Shown here one piece after another: positions 1-6,746 of a stretch of 7,675 nucleotides of DNA. Numbering within the stretch: position 1 is the first letter of the stretch; the number at the start of each line of letters is the position of its first letter. The notes beneath the pieces are model-generated. The model searched no databases, was not told the DNA's origin, and saw only the letters and a list, made by a program, of their open reading frames with translations. A program made the translations under genes and the position numbers. The stretch spans positions 1 through 7,675 of the forward strand of contig JAQVEM010000064.1 in assembly GCA_028697935.1 (NCBI GenBank), read 5' to 3'. Source of the stretch: Actinomycetota bacterium. Lineage in GTDB: Bacteria; Actinomycetota; Humimicrobiia; Humimicrobiales; Humimicrobiaceae.

Positions 1-122
1 TTATCAATTTTAAGAAAATTTTCAGATAAAGCAGAAAAAAGTATTATCAGTACAATTAATATTAATGTGATTCCGAATAGTTCAGAAAGCATATATTTTT
101 TTAACTTTTTAATATTATCCAT
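1..122 (-). CDS. second ABC importer permease (RbsC-like), first 40 codons only
   Basis: An open frame starts at ATG 122 and runs off the left edge of the window. The visible residues begin MDNIKKLKKYMLSELFGITL and continue with a hydrophobic stretch and SENFLKID. That is a basic cytoplasmic N-terminus, a first membrane helix and the short S.NFL motif typical of RbsC-like permease N-termini. A ribosome site AGAGGAAAG (132-140) lies nine bases upstream. The start is 49 bp beyond the ATPase stop. A binding protein, permease, ATPase, permease order suggests a transporter with two different channel subunits, as in the AI-2 (Lsr) type. Only the first helix is visible, so the family call rests on that and on the context. 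Confidence 0.75.
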   Translation of the reverse strand, partial: MDNIKKLKKYMLSELFGITLILIVLIILFSALSENFLKID

Positions 123-171
123 CTAAATTATCTTTCCTCTTTTCATAATTATATTGTTCTTGAAGTTTTTA

Positions 172-1659
172 TTAACAGTGAGCAATTTTTAAAATTTTTC
201 CTTGAGTGGCATTATTGCTGTCAATTTCTCCTTTAACTTTTCCGTTATAGAGAATAACAATTCTATCGCTTATTTTTATTGTTTCTTCAAGTTCTGATGA
301 TATAATTATTATACTTATACCTTCCTGTGATAAATTATTTATTATGTTATAAATCTCTTGCTTTGCCCCAACATCTATTCCTCTTGTTGGTTCATCTAGT
401 AATAGGACTTTTGGCCGTATTGCTAACCATTTAGATATTGATACTTTCTGCTGATTGCCTCCACTTAAACTTTTTAAGATTTGGTTACTGTTATTTACCT
501 TAATTGATAGCCTTTTTATGAACTTATTTACGACACTGTTCTCTTTTTTTGTATTGATCCATCCAAGCTTGTTTAAATTCTTCAAAATTGGCAGAGTGAC
601 ATTAGATCTTACCGTCATATCTATTATCAAGCCTTGTAATTTTCTGTCCTCTGGAACAAAACCTATCCCCGCTTTAATAGCGTCAAAAGGATTATTTATC
701 TCTACCTCTTTATTGTTAATAAAAAAGCTACCCGTTTTTTTTCTATCAATACCATAAATAGCCCGCATGATCTCAGTTCTCCCAGCTCCTACTGGTCCAG
801 CTAAAGCCAATATCTCTCCTTTTTTTACAGAAAAATTGATATTTTCCAAAAATATAGTGGATAGGTTTCTTACCTCAAAAGAATTTTCTTTAACTATCTT
901 TTTTTCTTTCTTAATGTAAAAATCATCTAGTTTTTTACCAACCATCATATTTATTAGTTTATCTACACAGTATTCTTCTTTAGCGACAGTACCCACCAAC
1001 TTTCCGTCTCTTAGAACAGTAGCCTTATCGGTGTAATTAATAATCTCGTCAAGCTTATGAGTAACAAAAATAATACTCACTCCATTTTTCTTCAATTTAT
1101 TTATTATTTTTATTAGCATGGTAATCTCATCACTCATTAAAGAGGATGTTGGTTCATCCATAACTACCAATCTAGCATTAACAACTAAAGCTCTAGCAAT
1201 CTCCACTAACTGTCTTTGAGCAACTGATAGATCTTTTACTAAAACGCTAGGCTTGATTTTTAAACCCAAATTTTCCAAAATGGCACTTGACTTTGAAAAA
1301 ATATCTCTTCTGTTTAAAAAAAATCTAAAAATTGCTTTTTCGTTTCCCATAAATATATTCTCTGCTACATTCATGTTTGAAAATAAACTTAATTCTTGGT
1401 GTATTGTAACTATGCCTTTGTTTTTTGCAGCTAAAGGATTGTTTAAACTTACCTTTTCGCCTTCAATGTATAATTCCCCTGAATCTTTACTTAAAGCCCC
1501 AGAAATAATATTCACTAATGTTGATTTACCTGCTCCGTTCTCTCCAATTAATCCTATTATTTCCCCTTTATTAATCTCAAAATCTACATTCTTTAGCGCT
1601 ACAGTACCAGGAAAAGATTTTGATATATTTTTCATTATTAAAAATTTTTTATTACTCAT
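172..1659 (-). CDS. ABC importer ATPase with two nucleotide-binding domains (RbsA-like)
   Basis: This peripheral membrane ATPase of 495 residues powers the sugar importer and has the standard length for CUT2 ATPases. Domain 1 is canonical: Walker A GENGAGKST (39-47), signature LSVAQ (144-148), Walker B VVMDEP (165-170) and switch histidine in THKLDE. Domain 2 has Walker A GPVGAGRTE (288-296), with arginine replacing the lysine, a canonical signature LSGGNQQ (398-404), Walker B LLLDEP, and serine in place of the switch histidine (SSELEE). This asymmetry is usual for RbsA-type proteins, where domain 2 is thought not to hydrolyse ATP normally. I chose ATG 1659 over an in-frame TTG at 1668, because MSNKKFLIMKNISKSF resembles family N-termini; neither has a good ribosome site. 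It follows the permease gene after about 51 bp. The gene is noticeably AT-rich, with many lysine, asparagine and isoleucine codons. Confidence 0.93.
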   Translation of the reverse strand: MSNKKFLIMKNISKSFPGTVALKNVDFEINKGEIIGLIGENGAGKSTLVNIISGALSKDSGELYIEGEKVSLNNPLAAKNKGIVTIHQELSLFSNMNVAENIFMGNEKAIFRFFLNRRDIFSKSSAILENLGLKIKPSVLVKDLSVAQRQLVEIARALVVNARLVVMDEPTSSLMSDEITMLIKIINKLKKNGVSIIFVTHKLDEIINYTDKATVLRDGKLVGTVAKEEYCVDKLINMMVGKKLDDFYIKKEKKIVKENSFEVRNLSTIFLENINFSVKKGEILALAGPVGAGRTEIMRAIYGIDRKKTGSFFINNKEVEINNPFDAIKAGIGFVPEDRKLQGLIIDMTVRSNVTLPILKNLNKLGWINTKKENSVVNKFIKRLSIKVNNSNQILKSLSGGNQQKVSISKWLAIRPKVLLLDEPTRGIDVGAKQEIYNIINNLSQEGISIIIISSELEETIKISDRIVILYNGKVKGEIDSNNATQGKILKIAHC

Positions 1660-1710
1660 ATCTATCAATCGTATTTTTATTTTGCTTTATAAGGTTCTAA
1701 AAATTTTTAT

Positions 1711-2670
1711 CTAACAAAAACTCTCTCGCTCTTTACTAAAATAACTAGTAATTGCTATTACGAATATAATAATAAGTCCATTTGCTGCTTGCTGCCAAAA
1801 ACGAGAAATTCCCAATATTATTATGCTGTTCTTTAAAATTCCGATAAAAATAGCCCCAAGTACCGTGCCAACTACCGTTCCTTTACCGCCAGATAGCAAT
1901 GTACCACCTATTATGCAGGCTGCGATTACTTCAAACTCATAACCTGTTCCTGCTAACGGGTATGAAGATGCAACTTTAGCAGCACCAATTATTCCCCCAA
2001 TTGAATATAATGACCCTGCAAGAGCATAAACCAGAATCTTCATTTTAACTACATTAATGCCTGTCAAAACTGCAGCTCCTTCATCACCGCCTATTGCATA
2101 AATTCTTCTACCAAAAATTGTATTATTTAAAATTGTGTTAAAGATTAGAATAATGACTATTAATATAATTAATGGAACTGGTATTTTCCCCAAAGAACCA
2201 TCGCCCAAAAAAGTAAAAGCCTTATTATTTATAATTATTGCTGTGGCACCTGTTAATATGTAATTAAGTCCTCTTACAATGCCTAGCATACCCAGGGTAA
2301 CAATAAAAGGAGCCACACCTACTTTTGCTATAATTACACCATTTAATAAACCAATAATCCCACCACTAATAACAGTTATTATAATTACCAAAAAAGGATG
2401 TAGGCCATTCATAATACAAACAGCACATACTGTTCCAGCAAAGCCATATACTGAACCGATAGATAAATCTATCCCACCAGTTAATATTATCATCAATACA
2501 CCAATTGCCATTATTCCATAAATTGACTGGTTCCTTAAAATAGAAGATATATTTGAAAAAGAAGCAAATTTATCTGTGAATATTGTCATAGCTATCACAA
2601 TAACAACAATGCTGATTAGAACTCGCGAAATATCTGATTTAAGAAATTTCAATACATTGTTTTTTATCAT
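1711..2670 (-). CDS. ABC importer permease (RbsC-like, CUT2 family)
   Basis: This integral membrane subunit of 319 residues forms the import channel for the solute delivered by the neighbouring lipoprotein. About eight to ten hydrophobic segments are visible. Family hallmarks are LTGGIDLSIGSVYG (63-76), VTLGMLGIVRGLNYI (124-138) and the cytoplasmic coupling loop AIGGDEGAAVLTGINV (192-207). C-terminal hallmarks are the glycine-rich AACIIGGTLLSGGKGTVVG (250-268) and a short charged tail. ATG 2670 follows GAAGG at a reasonable distance. It lies downstream of the hairpin that separates it from the binding-protein gene, so it is probably expressed at a lower level. The length is ordinary for the family. 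A second permease gene begins after the ATPase gene, so this subunit probably pairs with it instead of forming a homodimer. Confidence 0.93.
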   Translation of the reverse strand: MIKNNVLKFLKSDISRVLISIVVIVIAMTIFTDKFASFSNISSILRNQSIYGIMAIGVLMIILTGGIDLSIGSVYGFAGTVCAVCIMNGLHPFLVIIITVISGGIIGLLNGVIIAKVGVAPFIVTLGMLGIVRGLNYILTGATAIIINNKAFTFLGDGSLGKIPVPLIILIVIILIFNTILNNTIFGRRIYAIGGDEGAAVLTGINVVKMKILVYALAGSLYSIGGIIGAAKVASSYPLAGTGYEFEVIAACIIGGTLLSGGKGTVVGTVLGAIFIGILKNSIIILGISRFWQQAANGLIIIFVIAITSYFSKERESFC

Positions 2671-2783
2671 ATTTTTTACCTTCTATTTATTTTCTAGAAA
2701 AAAATTAGCCGTACTTTTAATATAATCTTCCTTATTAAATTTTTCTTTTTACCCAAATATGAAATATTTTTACCTCTAATTTT

Positions 2784-2836
2784 AAAAAAGACTTTACCTA
2801 TAAGGGATCATCGAAATTATTGATGATCCCTTATAG
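2784..2836 (-). terminator. intra-operon hairpin with T-run (partial terminator or mRNA-stabilising stem)
   Basis: A perfect 15-bp inverted repeat (arms 2798-2812 and 2822-2836, 9-base loop) begins 17 bases after the binding-protein stop. Read on the minus strand, the stem is followed by GTAAAGTC and then six T (2789-2784). The flanking ACTTT and AAAGT could also pair across a small internal loop and bring the stem up against the T-run. The plus-strand side has no T-run, so the signal is directional. Such stems between a binding-protein gene and its permease gene commonly reduce read-through and protect the upstream message. Between this element and the permease start I see no convincing promoter in the rest of the 183-bp gap. 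Confidence 0.75.
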
Positions 2837-2853
2837 AATTACAAAGTTATAAT

Positions 2854-3915
2854 CTAAAAGGACCAAGGTGTTTTATTTGTCTCAAGCTCACCAACATTTT
2901 CTTTTGTACAGATTTCCATCGGAGTTATTATTATTTCATCTTCTAGTTCATCTTCACCATTAATTGCAAGTTCATATAAGGTTTTAACTCCAATCTCACC
3001 CATTGCATAAAAGTCTTGGCCTACCATAACATCAGCATAAGGGGGATCTTGCTGCATAAAAGCAAGCTGTGGATAAAATGTATCAATTATTACGAAATAT
3101 CCTCCCTTTTCCCTAAATTTTTGAATTTCCGGTAAAGCATCAACTGGAACAAAAAACGGCCAGCCTCCGGTTACAAACCAAGCATCTAATTCTGGATGCG
3201 CTGGAGTATAAGTGTTAAGAATCTCTACTGATTTCTCTATATTATCGTCACATGCTTGTACGCTAGCTACTTCTATATCATAATCCTCTATTGTTTCTTT
3301 AAAACCTCTAATTCTTTCTTCATGATTCCAAGCACCTATCACACCTGTCATAACGGCAGTATTTGGAGCTTCTCCATCTGAAACTTCTATTAAATATTCT
3401 GCACATACTTTACCAAGTTCATAATTATCGGTACCAATATAAAAAAGCCTTTCTGATTCAGGAGCATCTGAGTCAAAACAACCTATTTTTATCCCCTTTT
3501 CAATTGCCTTCGAAATAACACCTGATAAAGCATCAGGATCATTAGGACTAATAAGTATACCGTCCACTCCTTTCTCAATAAGGCCTTCAATTACTAGCAC
3601 CTGTTCGGCTGCATCAGAGCTAGTTGGGCCAACATACTCAGTTTTTATACCTAATTCTTTCCCTATTTCTTCAACTGCAACTGCAGTATCAGTAAAAATC
3701 GGATTATCTAGTGCTTTAGGAACTACAGCAATTGTTATATCTTTAGCTTCTTCTACTGTAGGTTCTTCAGCTGCGGGTTCTTCGGCTGCGGGTGTTCCAT
3801 CTGCAGATATTTCTGCTTCTTCTATCGCCCCACCAGAACACCCTGCTAATGAAAATACGGTTAACATACTAACGGTCATAACTATTACCAATGGCCATCG
3901 TTTTACTCTGCTCAC
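2854..3915 (-). CDS. ABC importer sugar-binding lipoprotein (RbsB-like, CUT2 family)
   Basis: This is an extracytoplasmic solute receptor of 353 residues, anchored by lipid outside the membrane, which hands its ligand to the permease encoded downstream. The signal peptide has basic residues (SRVKR), a hydrophobic core and lipobox LAGC (23-26) with the lipidated C26. A flexible acidic linker (about 27-58) holds AAEEP repeats. The two-lobed periplasmic-binding fold follows from TIAVVPK (61). Likely ligand-contact segments, by comparison with ribose-binding protein, are DNPIF (70-74), SPNDPDA (123-129), CFDSDAPE (146-153), NHEER (198-202), IIDTF (276-280) and GQDFYAMG (299-306). The start is GTG, backed by a very strong ribosome site. 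It follows the isomerase gene after 94 bp. The ligand may be inositol, ribose or another monosaccharide; the sequence alone does not decide. Relation to the enzymes is inferred from adjacency and shared direction. Confidence 0.92.
   Translation of the reverse strand: MSRVKRWPLVIVMTVSMLTVFSLAGCSGGAIEEAEISADGTPAAEEPAAEEPTVEEAKDITIAVVPKALDNPIFTDTAVAVEEIGKELGIKTEYVGPTSSDAAEQVLVIEGLIEKGVDGILISPNDPDALSGVISKAIEKGIKIGCFDSDAPESERLFYIGTDNYELGKVCAEYLIEVSDGEAPNTAVMTGVIGAWNHEERIRGFKETIEDYDIEVASVQACDDNIEKSVEILNTYTPAHPELDAWFVTGGWPFFVPVDALPEIQKFREKGGYFVIIDTFYPQLAFMQQDPPYADVMVGQDFYAMGEIGVKTLYELAINGEDELEDEIIITPMEICTKENVGELETNKTPWSF
3762..3791 (-). repeat. two-copy 15-bp tandem repeat in the lipoprotein linker
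   Basis: The two 15-base units (3762-3776 and 3777-3791) differ at one base (3769 versus 3784). They encode two AAEEP-type repeats, followed by a degenerate third (TVEEA). They lie between the lipidated cysteine and the folded domain, where length variation by replication slippage would be tolerated. Confidence 0.8.
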
Positions 3916-3926
3916 TTCCTCCTCCT
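3916..3926 (-). promoter_or_regulatory. ribosome binding site for the binding-protein GTG start
   Basis: AGGAGGAGGAA lies directly upstream of GTG at 3915, with a consensus AGGAGG five bases from the start codon. This extended site settles the non-ATG start and predicts strong translation, as expected for a binding protein made in excess over its transporter. Confidence 0.75.
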
Positions 3927-3942
3927 CTTTTTATTCCTTCAT

Positions 3943-3948
3943 ATTATA
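3943..3948 (-). promoter_or_regulatory. possible -10 element of a promoter for the binding-protein gene
   Basis: The minus strand carries a consensus TATAAT, which would start transcription roughly 20 bases before the ribosome binding site of the binding-protein gene. It sits in a perfect 12-bp AT palindrome (3941-3952). No good -35 (TTGACA-like) hexamer is seen 16-18 bp upstream, and the gap is so AT-rich that chance matches are likely. Read-through from the metabolic genes is an equally good source of transcripts. Confidence 0.3.
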
Positions 3949-3971
3949 ATATTTTAGTATTGAAATATAAT

Positions 3972-3982
3972 CCACCTCCTTT
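3972..3982 (-). promoter_or_regulatory. isolated strong Shine-Dalgarno-like site without a start codon
   Basis: The minus strand reads AAAGGAGGTGG, a near-perfect anti-SD complement, 56 bases before the GTG of the binding-protein gene. No ATG, GTG or TTG follows at usable spacing; the next codons offer only ATT and ATA with stops soon after. The true ribosome site of the gene is a separate one at 3916-3926. It could be a ribosome-docking mRNA stabiliser, a lost leader peptide, or chance. Confidence 0.4.
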
Positions 3983-4009
3983 ATTAAAGTTTTATATATT
4001 TTTTTATAA

Positions 4010-4633
4010 TTATATACTTTTCCCAGTCAGACTTTTCCCTAGAGATCCTCCCGGGTGACAGAGAGCGAAATCCTTTTTTTTAAATCCTTTAAGGTACGAT
4101 AGAGTCACTGCCAGCGCATCCCCTAGAACCAGGGTTACCGTAGAACTTGTGGTAGGGGCTAAATTTAGGTGATCGGCTTCCTTTATTTTTCCTATAGAAA
4201 TATGCAAATCACTATGTTGCGCCAAGGTAGAATTCTCATTAGATGTAATTGATATTATCCTACATCCTATTTTTTTCATTGTAGGTATTGCATTCAACAG
4301 TTCTCTAGTCTCTCCGGAATTTGATAGGGCAATAACCACATCTTTTTTCTCTATCATACCCAAGTCCCCGTGAAGCGCTTCATCTGCATGGAGGAAGAAT
4401 GACGGTGTGCCTGTTGATGCCATAGAAGCCGCTATCTTTTTTCCAACATGGCCTGATTTTCCTAGGCCAAAAAGTATTACCTTTCCTCCACAATCCAGAA
4501 TCATCCTTGTTGCCTGGAAGAAATCATCACCAATACTATCTGATACTTTTGTTATGTGATTTAGCTCACAGTGAATTGCTTTTTTTGCAAATTCGATAAT
4601 CTTATATTTGTCCAAATCCATTTTAGGGCTCAT
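4010..4633 (-). CDS. single-domain SIS sugar-phosphate isomerase (KdsD/KpsF/GutQ-like, no CBS domains)
   Basis: This predicted cytosolic aldose-ketose phosphate isomerase has 207 residues. The closest recognisable family is arabinose-5-phosphate isomerase (ribulose 5-phosphate to arabinose 5-phosphate). The SIS motifs are complete: GLGKSGH (56-62), HADEALHGD (82-90), SNSGET (104-109), KEAD (151-154), LAPTTSST (158-165) and HPGGSLG (193-199). K59, E108, E152 and H193 sit where the family's catalytic residues are expected. KdsD, KpsF and GutQ normally continue with two CBS domains to about 320-340 residues. This protein ends just after HPGGSLGKSLTG with an ordinary TAA, so it is a natural single-domain form and not a frameshift. 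ATG 4633 follows the dehydrogenase stop by one base, with AAAGGAAAG overlapping that gene's last codons. A second ATG at codon 5 is less well placed. The context points to a role in sugar or inositol metabolism, not lipopolysaccharide; a hexulose-phosphate isomerase is an alternative. Confidence 0.9.
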   Translation of the reverse strand: MSPKMDLDKYKIIEFAKKAIHCELNHITKVSDSIGDDFFQATRMILDCGGKVILFGLGKSGHVGKKIAASMASTGTPSFFLHADEALHGDLGMIEKKDVVIALSNSGETRELLNAIPTMKKIGCRIISITSNENSTLAQHSDLHISIGKIKEADHLNLAPTTSSTVTLVLGDALAVTLSYLKGFKKKDFALCHPGGSLGKSLTGKSI

Positions 4634-4634
4634 C

Positions 4635-5810
4635 TTACTTTCCTTTTGTAAAGTTAGGGGGTATTACCTCTTCTTTTAGAGGAAGGTCAACCCATCCATC
4701 CTCCTCCATAGATTTAAAGACAGCACAGAGCACTTCCATATCCTTTGCCCCGTCTTCCATCTTTATTACCGGTTCCTCTCCATAAGCAATGCAGTCTATA
4801 AAATGTTTTATCATTTTCTTGTATGCCCAACCTCTAGGCGGATATATTGAAATCCATCTTTTAGGAAGAGGCTTGGCTACATTATCAGTTGCCCAGAAAG
4901 TCTGCGGATACCTGTAATCCCTAATTATTTCCGGCAGTTCTTCCCACTCATAATCCCTATCTAAATATATGGCCATTGGGGCTGATTGATAGGGGTTCTG
5001 TGCCTCAGAACTGGTAAATATAGTGCCTTCAGTTCCAAGAAGCTCACAACCTTGGGTCACTGCAGGGGAAAATCTGTTTAGGTCCACTATGCCAAAAGTA
5101 TTGTCTGCAAATTCTATCTGAATATATACGCAGTCATCCAGAACCGTATACGCTTTAGGCCTGGTAATGTTTTTGGCAATACCGCAAACTCGTTTCACTT
5201 CTTTTCCCATAAACCACAGCAAAAGGTCCACCATATGGGAACCTAGGTCAAATAATGCTCCAGCAGCAGCCAATTTTGCGTCATTTCTAAACCTGGTATA
5301 CGAAATCAGTTCATGATATAAATCCCAGGATTCATGTGATTTTGAGCTTCCCATCTTCACATCCCCTATAATGTTCTGGTTTAAAAGCTCTTTAGCGATA
5401 AGGTGCTGCTCCCAGAATCTGTAATTGCACCCCACCATAACCTTGGTTCCGTATTTTTTTGCAGTATTTACAATATCCCAGGCTTCATAGTTAGTGCAGG
5501 CAAAGGGTTTTTCAATTATAATATGCTTGCCAGCCTGGGCACAGGCAATAGCATGCTCGTGGTGATAGAGGTTGGGGCTGGCTATGATAACCAGTTCGAT
5601 ATCATCTCTTTCCAGCATCTGCTGATAATCTTCATATGCATGTTTGGCCCCCCATTTTTCTATTGCAGCTTTTCTATACTCTTCTACTGGGTCACATGCA
5701 GCAACAAGCTCTGCTTCATCTATCTGGGATATTGATGGAAAATGCGCTATTTCTGCTATGCTTCCTGCACCGATAACTCCGATACCTACCACTTTTTTAT
5801 CCTCTTCCAT
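4635..5810 (-). CDS. Gfo/Idh/MocA-family NAD(P)-dependent oxidoreductase
   Basis: This is a predicted cytosolic dehydrogenase of 391 residues acting on a sugar, cyclitol or their derivatives. The N-terminal Rossmann domain shows GVIGAGSIAE (11-20) and an acidic residue at the end of the second strand (ACD, D40), more typical of NAD than NADP use. Next come ASPN (77-80) and the family signature EKPF (100-103), whose lysine K101 is the expected catalytic residue. The C-terminal domain has FDLGSHMVDLLLW (187-199), giving the D..H pair (H192 with D188/D195) that usually completes the active site. A long C-terminal part (about 290-391) includes an aromatic-rich segment around 296-330. The ATG at 5810 follows GGGAA at a good distance and lies 21 bp after the kinase stop. 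The neighbours suggest an inositol dehydrogenase or a related keto-sugar enzyme. This superfamily is functionally very diverse, so the substrate is uncertain. Confidence 0.92.
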   Translation of the reverse strand: MEEDKKVVGIGVIGAGSIAEIAHFPSISQIDEAELVAACDPVEEYRKAAIEKWGAKHAYEDYQQMLERDDIELVIIASPNLYHHEHAIACAQAGKHIIIEKPFACTNYEAWDIVNTAKKYGTKVMVGCNYRFWEQHLIAKELLNQNIIGDVKMGSSKSHESWDLYHELISYTRFRNDAKLAAAGALFDLGSHMVDLLLWFMGKEVKRVCGIAKNITRPKAYTVLDDCVYIQIEFADNTFGIVDLNRFSPAVTQGCELLGTEGTIFTSSEAQNPYQSAPMAIYLDRDYEWEELPEIIRDYRYPQTFWATDNVAKPLPKRWISIYPPRGWAYKKMIKHFIDCIAYGEEPVIKMEDGAKDMEVLCAVFKSMEEDGWVDLPLKEEVIPPNFTKGK

Positions 5811-5831
5811 ATAATTCCCTTTCCCTAAAAA

Positions 5832-6746
5832 TTATGTTTTATTGATTTTTTTAAGGCTATCGGCCCTCTTTAGAACTTCCTTTAAGCTGGGCATTCTCTG
5901 GGCAACCACACCTCCGCTTCTTTCAATCACATATGAGGTGGCCGCCGTACCTATATAACCTGCCTCAAAGGGATCCCTGTCTTTTAAATAGCTTGAAAGA
6001 AATCCGGCCATATAGCAGTCTCCTGCTCCTGTTTGGTCAACCCTCTGTTTGATTGGATAGGGCAAGATATATTTTTGATTATTTTTAGTCTTTATATAGG
6101 AACCTCTCTCTCCCAAAGTTACTATACTTATATCAGCTCCCCATTCTATAACCTTGTCGGATATATAGACCTCATCTGCCCTATCTCCGAATATATGGAG
6201 GTAATCTTCAATCGACCCCTTTACAATATTGAAATAAGGACATACCTCTCTTATTTCCTGGCCATTTTTTATATTCGGATGAGTAGCTGAAGTTCCTCCC
6301 CCGTACCCCCCAATATCTACTGCAGTAACCTTTCCAGTCTCGTTTAATTTTTTTATTGTATCTAGACCAACTTCGTAATCCATAGGGCTGACACTGAAAA
6401 TTTCAGAGTCAAGATAATCACTGGGTATATCCATATAGCTTATATCATCTGCCTTGCTTAAAAAATTTACCCTTTTGTTTCCATTAAAATCATATATGAG
6501 CTCATTGTTGGTGGAGCTATCACATAACTTAATACCAATGGAATCAACTCCGGTTTGTTTAAAAACTGTAAGCAGCTGTTCCGGGAAATCTCTACCTATT
6601 TTGGTAACTATACCCACATCAACACTTAGCATAGACATGCACACCGATGAATATGCCACTGGACTCCCCAGGACCGGATATATCTCCTTTTCCGGGAACA
6701 CAACCTTTTCATTTAATATGTGCCCTATTACAGCTATGTCTACCAA
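5832..6746 (-). CDS. PfkB/ribokinase-family kinase, possible myo-inositol kinase
   Basis: This is a cytosolic ATP-dependent sugar or cyclitol kinase of 304 residues, a normal length for the family. The N-terminus goes straight into the first beta strand (DIAVIGHI, 3-10). A GSPVAYSS segment at 27-34 replaces the usual GG..N substrate region, followed by VTKIGRDFP (48-55). The C-terminal signature DQTGAGD spans 237-243, with D243 as the expected catalytic base, followed by CYMAGFLSSYL. The start is TTG at 6746. It is preceded by AGGAG seven bases upstream, inside the last codons of the inositol-phosphate synthase gene, and the next possible start would delete the first strand. Known relatives include a myo-inositol 3-kinase from Thermococcus kodakarensis. 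The overlap with the synthase gene makes inositol the best substrate guess, but a ribo-, fructo- or other sugar kinase remains possible. PfkB membership is secure; the substrate is inference. Confidence 0.9.
   Translation of the reverse strand: MVDIAVIGHILNEKVVFPEKEIYPVLGSPVAYSSVCMSMLSVDVGIVTKIGRDFPEQLLTVFKQTGVDSIGIKLCDSSTNNELIYDFNGNKRVNFLSKADDISYMDIPSDYLDSEIFSVSPMDYEVGLDTIKKLNETGKVTAVDIGGYGGGTSATHPNIKNGQEIREVCPYFNIVKGSIEDYLHIFGDRADEVYISDKVIEWGADISIVTLGERGSYIKTKNNQKYILPYPIKQRVDQTGAGDCYMAGFLSSYLKDRDPFEAGYIGTAATSYVIERSGGVVAQRMPSLKEVLKRADSLKKINKT

Noticed and set aside
455..757. Plus-strand open frame of 100 codons
   Set aside because: It lies antisense within the ATPase gene, has no recognisable motif or ribosome site, and its hydrophobic product is what the reverse of an AT-rich gene gives.
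1253..1714. Plus-strand open frame of 153 codons
   Set aside because: It is antisense to the ATPase N-terminal domain, whose Walker motifs prove the minus-strand frame; the plus-strand protein has no family features.
2671..2783. Internal promoter before the permease gene (TATATT in the minus strand)
   Set aside because: No -35-like hexamer is found at suitable spacing, and such hexamers are expected by chance in this AT-rich gap.
2798..2836. Operator or insertion-element end formed by the 15-bp inverted repeat
   Set aside because: The position just after a stop codon and the one-sided T-run fit a transcript hairpin better. No target-site duplication or transposase is present.
3930..3972. 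Possible leader peptide upstream of the binding-protein gene (a GTG overlapping the orphan SD, or a 3-codon ATG frame)
   Set aside because: The GTG overlaps the SD itself and so cannot use it, and the ATG frame has only three codons; neither has amino-acid features of an attenuator leader.
5403..5735. Plus-strand open frame of 110 codons
   Set aside because: It is the antisense shadow of the dehydrogenase NAD-binding domain. The other plus-strand frames at 2279-2521, 6033-6290, 6454-6765 and 7068-7370 were rejected for the same reason.
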